DNA of 64,000 nt from Leucaena leucocephala. Lineage: Eukaryota; Streptophyta; Magnoliopsida; Fabales; Fabaceae. The DNA lies in assembly GCA_037074615.1 (NCBI GenBank), contig CM073534.1, positions 7,994,861-8,058,860 of the forward strand, read 5' to 3'. The notes beneath the pieces are model-generated. The model had not been told where the DNA came from. It was given only the letters and a program-made list of their open reading frames with translations, and did no database searches. Position numbers and translations under genes: made by a program. Positions 34,500-45,965 of this stretch are shown piece after piece. Numbering within the stretch: position 1 is the stretch's first letter; each line of letters starts with the position of its first letter.

Positions 34500-35950
34500 T
34501 AACCTATCTTGAATGAAGAAAGGCTATTGTGGAGAAATGAAAGCCTTAGAATATAATAAAACCGAGGAGATTGTGGATATTCATAAAGCTAAGAAACTAG
34601 TAAGGTGCAAATAGGTCCCGAAATACACAACTAATAGAAGCCTCGACAAATAAAAGGTAAGATTGGTGTCAAAGGGTTTCTCTTAGATTTATTGCATGGA
34701 TTATACTGAGACTTTTGCACCTATGACAAAGTTGAATATATTAGATTTTGCTATTATTAGCTGTTAATCTTTATTGGCCACTAAAATGGATGTAATTAAT
34801 GCTTTACTAAATGAGGAGCTAAGGGAAGAAAGTGTACAAGAAGCTTCCTTCCAGGTTTTCCTAGGAAGATATATAATCAAGTATGTAGATTAAAGAAGTC
34901 ATTATATGGAATGAAGCAATCTACTAGATCATGGTTTGAGAGCTTCTCTTAAGTATTGAAAATCAAGGTTATGTTTAGGCACAGAGTGACAACACGATAT
35001 TTTTCAAACATTGTGGTAATAGAATTAATGGTTTAGCAGTATATATGGATGTTATGGTCCTCAAAGGGGTATTGAATCGAGAATTTCATATCTAAATCAA
35101 GAGAGATATGAAGTACTTTCTTGGCATACCAGTTGCCAAATCAAGAGAGGGAATCAACATATCTTAGAAAAATATATTTTAGACCTTCTAAAAGAAACAT
35201 GCATATTGGGGTATAGACCAAGTGACACTCCTATACAGGTTGACAAAATTGAAGATGATATGGATATGGGAAAAGTAGTGGATGTTAGAAGATATCAATG
35301 AATGGTTGGCAAACTAATTTATCTTCCATATACTCAACCTGATATGGCATTTACAGTTAGTTGGTTAGTCAACACTCTCATGATCCCAAACAGAAATATC
35401 TAAACTAAGTCTACAAGATTCTCATATGATTAAAAGGTTCATCTGGAGGGGTCTCTTGTTGTTCAAAAAACTTAAAAAAAAGACAATGGAGTTTTTCACA
35501 GATACTGATTGTGTAGGAGATCAAGATGATAGGAGATATATTTTTGGATATGCCACATTTGTCTGAGGCAACCTTGTTCTTGGTGAAGCAAAAAATAAAG
35601 CGTAGTTTCCAAAAGTAGTGTAAAAGTATAATTTAGAGCTATACACTTGATATATATGAAAGGATCTGGATTAAATAGGTACTTGAGGAGCTAAGGATGA
35701 CTACAAGTCTACCTATAACGTTCTATTATGATAGCATAAAGTTTTATTCTAGATATGCCACATTCAATATTTCATATTATCTAGTTGAACATGACCGCAC
35801 AAAGCTTGTTGAAATATACAAACACTTCATGCGTGAGAAAATTGATGAAATGGTAGTTGATCTCAAGTGTATACCCTTGAGAGAATAGACAGCTAATATA
35901 CTCACAAAAGGTTTATCTCGAGATAAGTTTGAACACTTGGCAAGTTAGCC
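34500..35950 (+). pseudogene. Copia reverse transcriptase and RNase H, decayed
   Basis: Fragments in order are KVRLVSKGFS and DYTETFAPMTKLN (RT start, 34650-34735), ATKMDVINALLNEELREE (34780-34830), KYILDLLKETCILGYRPS (35165-35225), MVGKLIYLPYTQPDMAF (35300-35355), VVSKSSVKV (RNase H, near 35605) and ATMNIYVP at the end. The YVDD site is not readable (YMD at about 35043). It resembles the element at 1-1278 in wording but is far older, with dozens of stops and frameshifts. Confidence 0.85.
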
Positions 35951-35984
35951 ACGATGAACATCTATGTACCGACTTAAAGAGGAG

Positions 35985-36160
35985 TGTAGATAATATAGTT
36001 GATTTAGTGGAGATATTATAAGGATATATGTGAATATCTTTAGGTAATCTATTTTTTTATTATAATCCCTATAAATCCAGTATATCTCCCTTTTATTCAA
36101 TTCTCTCTTGTATATATTTCACGCAAGTGATTAGTTAAATACACAGAAGTAATATATTCA
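35985..36160 (+). mobile_element. Copia LTR, second type
   Basis: It starts TGTAGATAATATAG after the tract AAAGAGGAG and ends near ATATATTCA. It shares only scattered blocks with the LTR at 31827-31989, so the two probably come from different subfamilies. Confidence 0.55.
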
Positions 36161-36177
36161 AAATATATCTTGGTTCC

Positions 36178-36232
36178 TTTGGTATCATTCAAAATAATGT
36201 CATCTTCACCTTATGTCACTACCTTGTGATTG
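36178..36232 (+). other. PBS-like site and gag start after an LTR
   Basis: TTTGGTATCATTC lies 17 bases after the LTR and resembles an initiator-tRNA primer site. An ATG at 36197 opens MSSSPYVTTL before a stop. This is what normally follows a 5' LTR, not a 3' LTR. Confidence 0.45.
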
Positions 36233-36299
36233 TTGACCTTTGTCATATCCCTAATTTTCTTATATGATGTATATGTACAGTTTATATGTAATCGACATG

Positions 36300-38350
36300 A
36301 GATTCTTGAAGTAAACTGTATCAGATTGATGAAGGAAATAGAGGGACTGGTAACTAAGTAAAGTTTAAGGAACTAAATAAAAATTAAAAAAGGTTTAAGG
36401 CCAAAACTAAAGGTTTAGGGTTTAGGGTTTAGGTGTAATTACTAAAAGTTTAGGGACTTAAATGTAATTTATCAAAAGTTCAAGGGTAAAAATGTAATTA
36501 TGAGAAAGTTGAACCAGAAAAGGCATAAAACTTCCTGAAATAAATTTAGTCCCAAATTTTACCAGTAAATAGAGAAAATTATTCTGATGAGTTTAACGCA
36601 ATATTGATTTTTGATTTGAAGTTCCGATTAATTGATAAATTCTTGAAGTTAGGAAAAATTATTATAGTATTTTTCGGACCTCAAAATTAGATGAAATCTT
36701 ACAGTAAATTCCTATAATTAATATGAGACTTTATAAAATTGATAGGGTTAAAAAAGGGATACTGTAGAATTTTTAAGAGAATTTATAGTACAATAAAATA
36801 CCTGATAAATATCTTCGGGAGAGGTTTCTTGAGATTTGTGCCATAAAGGTGATGGACCCATATCAAGGCCCAAAATGGTGTCCCAAAGGCCCAGTGAGGT
36901 GGTTGGACAGTTAAGTGGGCTAAAGTCCATAACAACCCAGGAAAAATGTGAAATTACGAAAATACCCCTGTGTAGCCAAATTGTACGAGAGATTGATTGA
37001 TGGCATTTTGGTCATTCTGGACATGTCAAAAATGTCCAAGCAAGTACAGGGATAGTTAGAGCCAGTATATACTCTAATGCAGTATAAAGAGGTGTGAAAT
37101 GACAATTATGCCCCTAGGGTCAATATAATGTAAAAAAGTACAATAATGGTATTTTGGTCATTTCTCAATAGATGGTTGGCAGATTCTAACAATTTCAATG
37201 GTAAGAAAAACCTAGATATTGGTTTTCATAATAGAATATATATTCTGGAATATTATAAAAATTAGGAACATAAAACAGTCTGATTTTTGTGAAACTGCTC
37301 AGATTAGTATCGGACTAGACTGAAATTTTTTCTATCAGTATTTCTACTTTTCTTCAGCCAAACACAGCCCTAAATGAGGGCATGCATGGAGTCATTATAA
37401 GGCTTCTAGGGCAAGCTTGTTGTAAAGTGAATTATGGACTTTTAGATCAAATAGTAACCACACTAATGTTTGCCTTCTATTTTTACCTAAATTTTTCTAT
37501 AAATACCCCACCAAATCAGACTTGGGTTAGCATCTTTGAGCACCTTAGGGAAGCTTTGCCAAAATTTTCTTTGAAGTAAGAAAGAAGCAAACAACTTGGA
37601 GAAACAAGTAAGGTAATTAGCTCATTTGTTCATGGACTTTAATCTAATAAGTTGGCTCTTAGTTTTAAGAGGTTTTTGTGGCATATTTCCCTTAATGGTG
37701 CTACTGGAAGTGCTATTCATATGTGATAAGAATGAGTTTTATGTTTTGGATAGTTTAGACAAGTTTAAAAAAGCTAGCATCAAGTGGTATAGGCTTTAAA
37801 ATTCAAGTATGCATGTACTTAGGGTTTTGTGTTCTTAGCTGCCACTGTACGAATCACTATTTATATATTAGAATTTCATAATTTTTGATGCTTCCAATGA
37901 GTTTAAAATGGAAAATTGTGTAGGGATAAGGTAGAGAAATAAGTATTGGAAGCATTGGAATCAAAATAGGAATTTTTGAAAAATAGTTTATGCTTTTCGG
38001 TTATGTACAGTAGCCAAGGATGTGTTTTGATTTTAGAAATTCTTGTTTTATATTTTGATTCTACATGAAAAATTGTCTGAAAATTAACTATGAGAATTTA
38101 TTTTAGAAAGATGGAAGTGTGGAACATAAAATGGAAAAAGAATGAAAGTTAGTGAAAACCTAGTCTTAGAATTGTTTTGAAGTTGAATTGTAACTTGATG
38201 TTACTTTGTAATTGTTAGATTCTGACATTTGTGTGAGAAGAAGACCAATTCAAGAAGAGTGTGACAAGGATACCATAAGAGGTAGCAAGAATACCTAACT
38301 ATAATTTCATGTTTGTTTGATTGTATACTTGCTTGTTAGTTATGATGTTT
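36300..38350. mobile_element. LTR-like non-coding block (gypsy style)
   Basis: No coding sequence was seen. Style features are ATGACAATTATGCCCCTAGG, ATTTTGGTCATTTCTCAAT, a TATAAATACCCC box at 37498-37509 and a donor-like AAGTAAGGTAATTAG near 37608. These resemble long LTRs of plant gypsy elements. Ends and target duplications were not found, so the call is tentative. Confidence 0.3.
36412..36433 (+). repeat. Short telomere-like repeat
   Basis: This is just over three units of the plant telomere heptamer TTTAGGG in direct array inside non-coding DNA. Confidence 0.9.
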
Positions 38351-39400
38351 AGTTGTGCTTAAGATTATGCCATCATGATGATGATGAATTATGAATTATT
38401 GCAACTCCTTGCAACTAATGTCATGCCAATATGCATGTTAGAGTTTGCTTATGTATTATTATGAAATAGCTCCAATCTCATGATAACATGTTAAGCATTT
38501 AATTAATCATGCATGATATTATGGTTTGTATGACTTGCTATTGAGATTTCCATGAAATCTCATTCTTTCCATATGCATAACCATGTTATAGGTGATGGAA
38601 TATCTCAAGGAAAAAGGATAAATATATATGGTTGAACTTATGTAATAAATTATGTTGATCACTTGGCACTATGAGATGACTTGATGGTATACCTAGCATG
38701 ATACAATGTGTTTGTAATATGAAGCAGTATCCTTATGACAAAAATTATGATGACTTAACCAATGATTTTGGACTTAAAATTTGGTATAAAAATAGCCAAG
38801 ATACCGAGCTTTAAATAGACACCAAGAACGCCTCAATTGGTTAAGTATTCAATTTACTATGATTTTTCTAAGTTGGAGATAAAATTTGAAATTGGGATAA
38901 AGTGAGCAACTAAAGGTAGTGGCGTTCAACCGCTAATTTCATATAGTAAACAAACGAATTTTTCTATGAAATTTTATGGGCTTAAACAACATGTCTGGAG
39001 ATTTAAATCTATAGGTAAAATGTTTCATTTGGACAAGTAACAAGTAACCAAAGAGAAATGAATTTTTTAAATTAAGGCAAATAAACTGAAACTTCCAGAT
39101 TTACCAAATAAACAGTGTTTCTCAATGAATAAACTGATTTCATTGGGACAATGAAACCTCAGTTTTATATTTTTTCTTCAAATTTAAATGAAAGATCTTT
39201 CATTAAAAATTGGAACCACCCCATTCCAATTTTTCTATATTTAATTATGAATTTTCAAAGGTATATGTTCTGGATTACCAAATGAACAGTAACCGTGAAC
39301 ACTACCCGGGAAGAAATCTTTTGAAAATGTATATTTCTAAAGCAAAGGGATATGTAATTGGTTCAAATGACTTCCAATTTAGTATAATTAAGGTTAAAAA
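38351..39400. other. AT-rich DNA
   Basis: No gene or delimited element was seen; possibly an extension of the neighbouring retroelement-derived block. Confidence 0.3.
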
Positions 39401-39407
39401 TAAAGAT

Positions 39408-39895
39408 ACGACATCTTTATTCCGTGTGTCTGCTATTACTTTTATAAAAGTTTGAGTATGTTATCTTTTAGTCCATATGTCTGCCACTTTGCCTTTATAA
39501 AAGTTTGAGTGTTATTGTCTTTACTTTAGTCATGTGCTTTCTTATCAATAATGTAAATTTGTCATAGTTTGAATCCTTACTTCTATTTAAGGAATAATTG
39601 CCAGTGTGAAAAGGCAAAACAAGTTGTATAACTAGAGTTCATGGAAGCAAGCCACACTCACTATACACTATACAAAGAGTTAAACAACTCGTTCTGCCTC
39701 TTTACACTGGTAATTCTACCTTATAGAGGGATTCAAACTATGACAAACTTATATTATTGATGGGCAAGTACATGACTAAAAGTAAAGACATCACACGCAA
39801 ACTTTTACAATGGCAAAGTGGTAGGCATATAGAGTAAAGATAATACAATCAAACTTTTACAAAAGTAACGACAGACACACAGAATAAAGACAACA
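39408..39895. repeat. Large foldback element (inverted repeat)
   Basis: Left arm 39408-39635 and right arm 39675-39895 are imperfect reverse complements over about 220 bp, with a loop of about 40 bp. Examples are TTTGTCATAGTTTGAATCC on the left versus GGATTCAAACTATGACAAA on the right, and AGTCATGTGCTT versus AAGTACATGACT. Direct sub-repeats (CTTTTATAAAAGTTTGAGT twice) occur inside each arm. There is no coding content. A transcript would form a long hairpin. Confidence 0.9.
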
Positions 39896-40154
39896 ATTAT
39901 AAGGTAGTGATATAAGGTGGAGATGATATTTTATTTTACACCTAACCTTGTATCATAAGGGAATATATGAGTCACCAGTTATGTTTGAAGATAGGCTCAA
40001 GATCTGAACCCAGATCTGAATAATTTTCATCATAACTAACATATCTTGAGTTGTTACTTTTATATTCTTCATCAGTCTAGTGGCTTTCATCTTGATTGGA
40101 TTTTTCTGGTTGAGTGAGTTAGAGACTACTAAAATTTTTTTAAAGCATACTTGA

Positions 40155-40670
40155 ATCTATATAGAGAGAATGAGAGATATCACAAGATCAACCTTTCAGA
40201 AGAAAAAAATTTAGAAAGAAATACACATTATTTAGGAAGTCTTTTACAACTCTCGATGCCCCTCTCATACTAAAGGCATCATTTATATAGAGTCTGCCCC
40301 ATACAAACAGACAAACCAAATACATTGGGTACTTTAGACACTAGGCACTCATGCACTATATAGAGAGAAGAAGAGATATATTAGAAGATCAAGCTTTTAG
40401 AAGAAAAATATTTAGAAACACACATTGTTTAGGAAGGAAGTCTTTTACAACTCTCAATGCCCCTCTCATACTTAAGGAACCATTTATATAGAGAGTTCCC
40501 CATACAAACAAACAAAACAAATACATTGGATACTCAAGACATTGGACACTTATGCACTATGACATTATTACAAGATGAGTTAAAAGTAAAGTTACTCATC
40601 ACAAATGGACAAACCAAATACATAAGATGCCCAGGTCACTGGACATGTATGCACTAAAATATTATTACAA
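40155..40670. repeat. Tandem repeat, 199-bp period
   Basis: CTATATAGAGAGAA starts at 40157 and again at 40356. Both are followed by AGATCAA, TTTTACAACTCTC(G/A)ATGCCC, ATTTATATAGAG and CATACAAACA. A partial third unit continues near 40590 (CAAATGGACAAACC). Confidence 0.8.
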
Positions 40671-40934
40671 GCTGGCTAAAAAGTAAAGGCACTCGAATGT
40701 TGGTAGGATTTTCAACAAATTCTTGTCTTCCTTAGTAACAAAGGCTTGAATGGATAGGCTCATGGTTTAAGCTTAGGTTGGATAGTTTTCATCATAGCTA
40801 ATGTTGGATGGTAAATTGTTCCTTTCATGCTCTTCATCATCTTGTGGTTCTTGTTGAGTAAGTTATAGACTATCATAAAATTCTTAGTCTAATGGGGATT
40901 AGGAGAAAACATCATTAGGATCATGTGATTCACA

Positions 40935-41670
40935 AGATCCTTAGGAACTAGAGACACAATATTATGAAGACTATCTTTTCTTTATAGGAGCACCCAAAAA
41001 ACTCCAAATAGATTGAAGTTGAATCTGATGAGTTAAAAGAATTTCAAGACATGATTAGGCATGCAATTAGAAGAGAGTTGGAAAAAGAGTTTCCAATATC
41101 ACGTTAACTCACTTGCAAATATAGATGGTAAACTGCTCTTGAACAATCATTCCATGTCCAACCATTATAGAATATGGAATAAAGCTTATGTTTGTCAATA
41201 TTTGGGTTGTAGTTAGCTTGAAAGGTGTGTGATGCCCTTGTGTCATGTGAATTCTTGTTCTAGTTGTCACGTGTGTCTTGTAACTGGTGTTTTGTCCTGA
41301 TTTAGAAGATCCTTAGAAACTAGAGACACAATATTATGAAGACTATCTTTTCTTTATAGGAGCACCCAAAAAAACCAAACAGATTGAAGTTGAATTTGAT
41401 GAGTTAAAAGAATTGCAAGACATGATCAGGCATGCAATTAGAAGAGAGTTGGAAAAAGAGTTTCCAACATCACGTTAACCCACTTGCAAATCTAGATAGT
41501 AAACTGCTCCAGAACAATCATTCCATGTCCAACCATTATGGAATATGAAATAAAGCTTATGTTTGTCAATGTTTGGTTCATAGTTAGCTTGAAAGGTGTG
41601 TGATGCCCTTGTGTCATGTGAATTCTTGTTCTAGTGGTCCCTTGTGTCTTGTATCTGGTGTTTTGTCCTC
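40935..41670. repeat. Tandem duplication, 372-bp period
   Basis: Unit 1 is 40935-41306 and unit 2 starts at 41307. Both read AGATCCTTAG(G/A)AACTAGAGACAC, ATGAAGACTATCTTTTC and GAGTTGGAAAAAGAGTTTCC, then CTTGTGTCATGTGAATTC. Divergence is only a few percent by eye. It merges into the LTR-like array to the right. Confidence 0.88.
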
Positions 41671-42292
41671 CACACAAGTAACTTGTGACTTGTGTAGGTA
41701 TCTTGTGTTTTGCCCTACACACAAGTAGGTTGCCCATATGGTAGAATAAAGTGATGTGTCACTATGATACATAATAATACGTAATCATTGTGACTTGTGT
41801 CATGCCCTTGTGTCATGTGAATTCTTGTTCTAGTTGTCACGTGTGTCTTGTAACTTGTGTTTTTTCCTGCACACAAGTAACTTGTAACTTGTGTAGGTAT
41901 CTTGTGTTTTGCCCTACACACAAGTAGGTTTCCCATATGGTAAGAATAAAGTGATGTGTCACTACGATTATGTATCATCCCATGATGGTAAGAAATCTAT
42001 ATATGAGAGTTGGGAAAAGTGAGAGGCATGTTGTATAAATTCTATATAATAATATTCAGTGTGTTTTATCATGAGTTTTCTCCATCACTTGCGTAGGTAT
42101 CTTGTAACTTGTGTTTTGCCCTACGCACAAGTAGGTTGCACATATGGTAAGAATAAAGTGATGTGTCACTACTATTATGTATCACCCCATGATGGTAAGA
42201 AATCTATATATGAGAGTTGGAGGAAGTGAGAGGCATGTTGTGTACAATTCTTTATAATAATATTCAGTGTGTTTTGTCATAAGTTTTCTCCA
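41670..42292 (+). mobile_element. LTR-like tandem array
   Basis: Two copies of a block ending TTCAGTGTGTTTT(A/G)TCAT(G/A)AG, TTTTCTCCA (near 42081 and 42292) follow partial copies of its first half. Repeated words include CTTGTGTAGGTATCTTG, CACACAAGTAGGTT, AAAGTGATGTGTCACTA and CTATATATGAGAGTTGG. Short LTRs, a TATATATGAG motif and the CA end suggest a small non-autonomous LTR element (TRIM-like) duplicated in tandem. Minus-strand open frames here are repeat artefacts. Confidence 0.6.
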
Positions 42293-42442
42293 TATCTCTT
42301 TCACTCTCCTAAAAAAGCTTGAGCTTATAATTGCTTCCTTGTGCCTACAGAGATATACTATGCATTTGCCTTCCTCAGGAGGATCAGATCCATTGGGATA
42401 GTGGAATTTAGATTTTACCATTTCCTCTAAATTGTTCTTCAT
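42293..42442 (-). pseudogene. Unrecognised exon-like segment cut by LTR-like insert
   Basis: The minus-strand frame reads SKFHYPNGSDPPEEGKCIVY, then LCRHKEAIISSSFFRRVKE, a protein-like, well-composed sequence. It runs directly into the end of the LTR-like array at 42292. It may start at an ATG at 42442 or after an acceptor-like AG at about 42435. I do not recognise the family. It probably belongs with the segment at 42874-43070 on the same strand. Confidence 0.35.
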
Positions 42443-42873
42443 GTTTCAATGAGGGAAAAAGAGAAGTAAATGCTTGAATTTGCCCGTGTTGATGACTTAT
42501 TTTTAACCAATTTATCTTACTTCATTTCATTCTCTTTATTATTTTGAATTAGAGTAAACACCGATTCCCCAATTTTTACAGTGGAACAGATTCGTCCATT
42601 CCAATTTTTAAATAAAATGGGTGACCGGATGCAACCTAAAGGGTGAAGTGTATTAAGAAAGTTATACATTAAGCTAAATTGTTTGGGACTCGTATTTTTT
42701 TTTGCAGAGCATGCCCTAATATCGAGTAAATAACGAACCCTCTTGACTAGTAAAAATACTTTAGATATAAGCAAAATCTTAGCCCTCTCAGTAGAGGAAC
42801 GAGTAAACATAGATATTAATACAAATTTAGCTATCGTACACGGTACATAATAATTAAAAATAAAAATTATGTG

Positions 42874-43070
42874 TTAAAAGAAAGGGGCTACTGAAAATTG
42901 CACCTGGGGATTGAGTGGTAGGGCATCAGATTCTTGCAAAACAGGGTACTCAAGCAAGTCACAGCACCACGCTGGCATTGTTTGATATGCCTCGAATTTG
43001 GTATGCCATATTCTTCCATAGGACTGTTGGGTAAGATCAGTAAATTCTTTGTAAGCTCTGCCTCCTGGAG
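42874..43070 (-). pseudogene. Unrecognised exon-like segment
   Basis: The minus-strand frame follows an acceptor-like ACTCCAG. It reads GRAYKEFTDLTQQSYGRIWH, then KFEAYQTMPAWCCDLLEYPV and ALPLNPQVQF, and reaches a stop at 42874. The composition (Trp, Cys, Tyr) is strongly protein-like, unlike random frames nearby. A possible donor is at CCCCAG/GTGCAA. The family is unknown. Whether it is a live exon or a relic cannot be told. Confidence 0.4.
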
Positions 43071-43294
43071 TCATTAGTGATCTAGATTTAAAATAACAGT
43101 ATTTATCTCAACATGACTAGGACTCAAATATGTTTCTATCCTGTGTTTTATAAGTATTTATCTCAAGATGACTAAGACCTAAAAATCTACTTGTGTCTAG
43201 TGTTCTTCTATAAACATGATATTATATATGCCACACGTTTTAGCTAACATTTTATGCCATTCCACCGGCTAAAATTACTATGAAACTAATAAGA

Positions 43295-43531
43295 TCACCA
43301 TTTGCATTGCATTGGCTTCAATATCGATAAGAGTGAAAGCAGACTACCAAAACAAATAGTGAACAAACATAGATCATATTGATCCTTCTCAATAAAACAT
43401 TCTGTCATCACCTGGACAAAGAAAAGTTCTGAGACGCAAGAAAGAAAAAATTCCAACGAAGCAATGCCAATTTTACAATTAGTCTTAAATGTGCGCACAA
43501 CTGAACTATGCTCGAGATTGTTCTCTTTCAT
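43295..43531 (-). CDS. Possible first coding exon, hypothetical
   Basis: The ATG at 43531 opens 78 codons (MKENNLEHSSVVRTFKTNCK and on). A donor-like CCAG/GTGATG lies near 43411, but its phase does not match the next exon-like segment. It is downstream of the TATA box and CT-rich leader. Recorded as hypothetical only. Confidence 0.2.
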   Translation of the reverse strand: MKENNLEHSSVVRTFKTNCKIGIASLEFFLSCVSELFFVQVMTECFIEKDQYDLCLFTICFGSLLSLLSILKPMQCKW

Positions 43532-43835
43532 TTTCTCTCTCTACCATATGCAACGCAGAAAATCTCTTCAGTGAAATACTAAGAAGATATATAGAAACAC
43601 AACATAATTAAATCAGGCACTGGTAAAATGAAGACAAATCGAATGAAGAGAAGAGAATCCAATGAAGCAAATGAAAACTATAAAATTGGTTCGAGAAGAG
43701 GAGGGAGGAAAAATCGAAGAATTCAATAGCTGATGAAGATGTTGCTGGAATAGAATGCAATCCCCTGACGATGATCACACTGAAGATCTACGACGGAAGG
43801 AAGCGGAGGAACCAATGTTGGAGTAGCGAGAATGC

Positions 43836-43843
43836 TATTTATA
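43836..43843 (-). promoter_or_regulatory. TATA box of a minus-strand promoter
   Basis: TATAAATA on the minus strand is followed by a CT-rich leader-like sequence (43800-43560) and an ATG at 43531 (MKENNLEHSSVV). It is a good plant core promoter and would drive transcription toward the exon-like segments at 43070-42293. Confidence 0.5.
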
Positions 43844-43849
43844 GAAATC

Positions 43850-44435
43850 CTAATGTATCCGTTGCAACGGCTTTTGGTATAGCCATTGATACAATCAAGT
43901 AATCAGTCGCTGAGTCATGTTAGTGAAGCGTCCCATTATTTACTTTTTATTTTCAAAAATTCAAAAATTGCTTCTTGTCTGTTGGGTTTTTAGGCTGATG
44001 ACCTGTGATGGGCTTCCTAATTGGTATATCGAGCAAGAAAACATTATTTTGTTTTAACCTTTTTGATTTGTATTTTTTGCATGAAATAAATAAAATATGG
44101 GATTTTGTCACTCCTTCTAATATAAATATTTTCCTTTATTTTTCTATTATAAAATATTTGATGTTTGAATAATGTTTTATTTTAGTGACAGTAATTTTCA
44201 TTCGTATAGCTTTTTTTTGTTTTGATCTCTTCCGCAATAAAAGTGCCTAGTCTGATTTTTTTAAATTTCATTTTAAATTAAAATGAAAATTTTCTATATG
44301 TAGATATGGGCTTAAAAAAAAGGCAAGTTAGGAAACATTAATTATTCTTCACACAATGTCTCATAACTTACCTTCTTTTTTGTAATATATGTTTTTTTTT
44401 GTTACAAAAAATTTTAAAAATGGGTTGAACTTATC
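43850..44435. other. AT-rich intergenic DNA
   Basis: This is the upstream region of the TATA-box promoter. No gene or element was delimited. Confidence 0.35.
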
Positions 44436-44439
44436 AACT

Positions 44440-44645
44440 ATCTAAGGGCAGGATGAAGCTGCATTCTTTTTAAACAATACCAATGTCAGACAGGGTGAGC
44501 CGTCTATTACTCTCAGGTGTAAATCTAAGCATCTATGAGTTAGGATGCCTCCCAAAGTGCTGCGACTGAAATTACAACAAAGTAATACTCCTTAGTGATT
44601 GAGTATGCTCCAAATAGTTGCGTGTTTTACCCCTTTTCCAATTGA
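44440..44645 (-). mobile_element. SINE-like element, family 2, copy c
   Basis: This is an inverted copy of the element at 22285-22508. The plus strand shows GAGCCGTCTATTACTCTCAG, GTAAATCTAAGCATCTATGA, AGTGCTGCGACTGAAATTAC and AACAAAGTAATACTCC. All match the reverse complement of copy a in order. Confidence 0.6.
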
Positions 44646-44679
44646 ATCCACGGGCGATAGGTTTTTTGTAATATTTGTT

Positions 44680-44930
44680 GATATATATTTTTCATGATTA
44701 TTATGTCTTATGTCCTGTAATTTGCCTTTTGTTTTGTCAAGAGTCTTGTAATTTGTATTTCAGATTTACGTATCTTATGACTTGTGCAGTTATCCTTTGT
44801 AAATCTATATATCAGGAGGAGTCATAACTGTGGTGAGGCAAGACGAGTGTTGTATGATATTTTAGTGAGAACAATATCAATGTGCTTCCTATGAATTCGT
44901 TCTAAAGACAATGCCAACGAAAATAGTTTT
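44680..44930 (+). mobile_element. Diverged LTR-like sequence
   Basis: The order CTTATGACTTGTGCAG, AAATCTATATATCAGGAG, GTGGTGAGGCAAGACGAGTG and TTGTATGATATTTTAGTGAG parallels the end of the LTR-like array at 41670-42292. It is an old relative. Confidence 0.35.
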
Positions 44931-45594
44931 GTTTAAATTCATTGAAGATAAATAGAGAATATTACTTATATTTTTAATTAAATCATATATAAAGTGGGGG
45001 CTAATATTTTAGTTAAGATAAGAAATATGAAAGCAGGAGCGAAATATAAAAACAAAAAAAGGGAGGGAATGGGAAGTGATGCAAAAGCGTGAGTGAAACT
45101 TGTTCAACCTTGGAACGAGTTTAATTCTTTCATTAAAAGCATTTTTAACAAAATATTATATATAGTATAATAAATTACCAAGATACTATAAGGTGGGAAA
45201 TATTTCTCAAAATACTACATTAGAAGTCGTTCACTAGAAGGACGACTTCAAATTTTCAATAAAGTTGTTCCCTTGAAAAAATGCCTTTCATGCCTAAGAC
45301 TCTGAAAATATTTTTTAAATGAAAAATGAAAATAACGCTGCTCTGCTCAACTCCGTACATCTCTCTCTCCCCTTTAAGTATTCAACAAAAATTGCAACAA
45401 ATACCCATTCCATGATCTCATCAGTATCTTTTAAGGAGAATTACAGCTATATCCTGTAAAAAGAATTAAATTGTGAAAAAGTCATGTGAGATGACAAAAC
45501 TATTCTGAAGTCCTATGGGACATGATATTAATTATTTCTAATTGTAAAAAGACATAATTTTCCCTCTAGATTAAAAAAACAGTAAAGAGCATAA

Positions 45595-45965
45595 AAGACT
45601 TGGCAATATGCGAGTTTTAGAAGATATACGGTTGGGTTCATAGCAAACTCTCTAGTATCCATCTCCTATTTAATCTCCATAGCTCGATCCAGCATATTGT
45701 TATCTATCAAACCTTTAATTAGAATCTGATAAGTAATAGGAGATGGGTTCATGAGGGCGTCATTGATAAATTGCTTATAATGCTCTAACGCTATGTCAGG
45801 ATTTCGGCAATCAAGATAAGTCTAAAAAATAGGATTGTGAGTTATGGGATTGGAAACAACACCAACTTAGGTGATGAAACGATAGAGGGACAAAGGATCA
45901 GAGTAATTAGAGTAAATGGAGTGGCGAGTATAGAGAGAAGCTTCTTCGATCAATCTCCACATTTT
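45595..45965 (-). pseudogene. Pentatricopeptide repeat (PPR) gene fragment
   Basis: The minus frame reads LIEEASLYTRHSIYSNY, VGVVSNPITHNPIF, TYLDCRNPDIALEHYKQFIN, PSPITYQILIKGLIDNNMLD, RAMEIK and then EMDTREFAMNPTVY. The ITY-x-ILIKGL-x5-LDRAMEI pattern is the helix A/helix B signature of a 35-residue PPR motif; two to three motifs are visible. Three in-frame stops (before VGVV, before TYLD and before EMD) mark it as a pseudogene. Intact PPR proteins bind organellar RNA. No flanking parts of the gene were found. Confidence 0.75.

Noticed and set aside
41492..41978. Two similar minus-strand frames of 81 and 87 codons
   Set aside because: They are similar only because they lie in tandem LTR-like repeats; no known domain.
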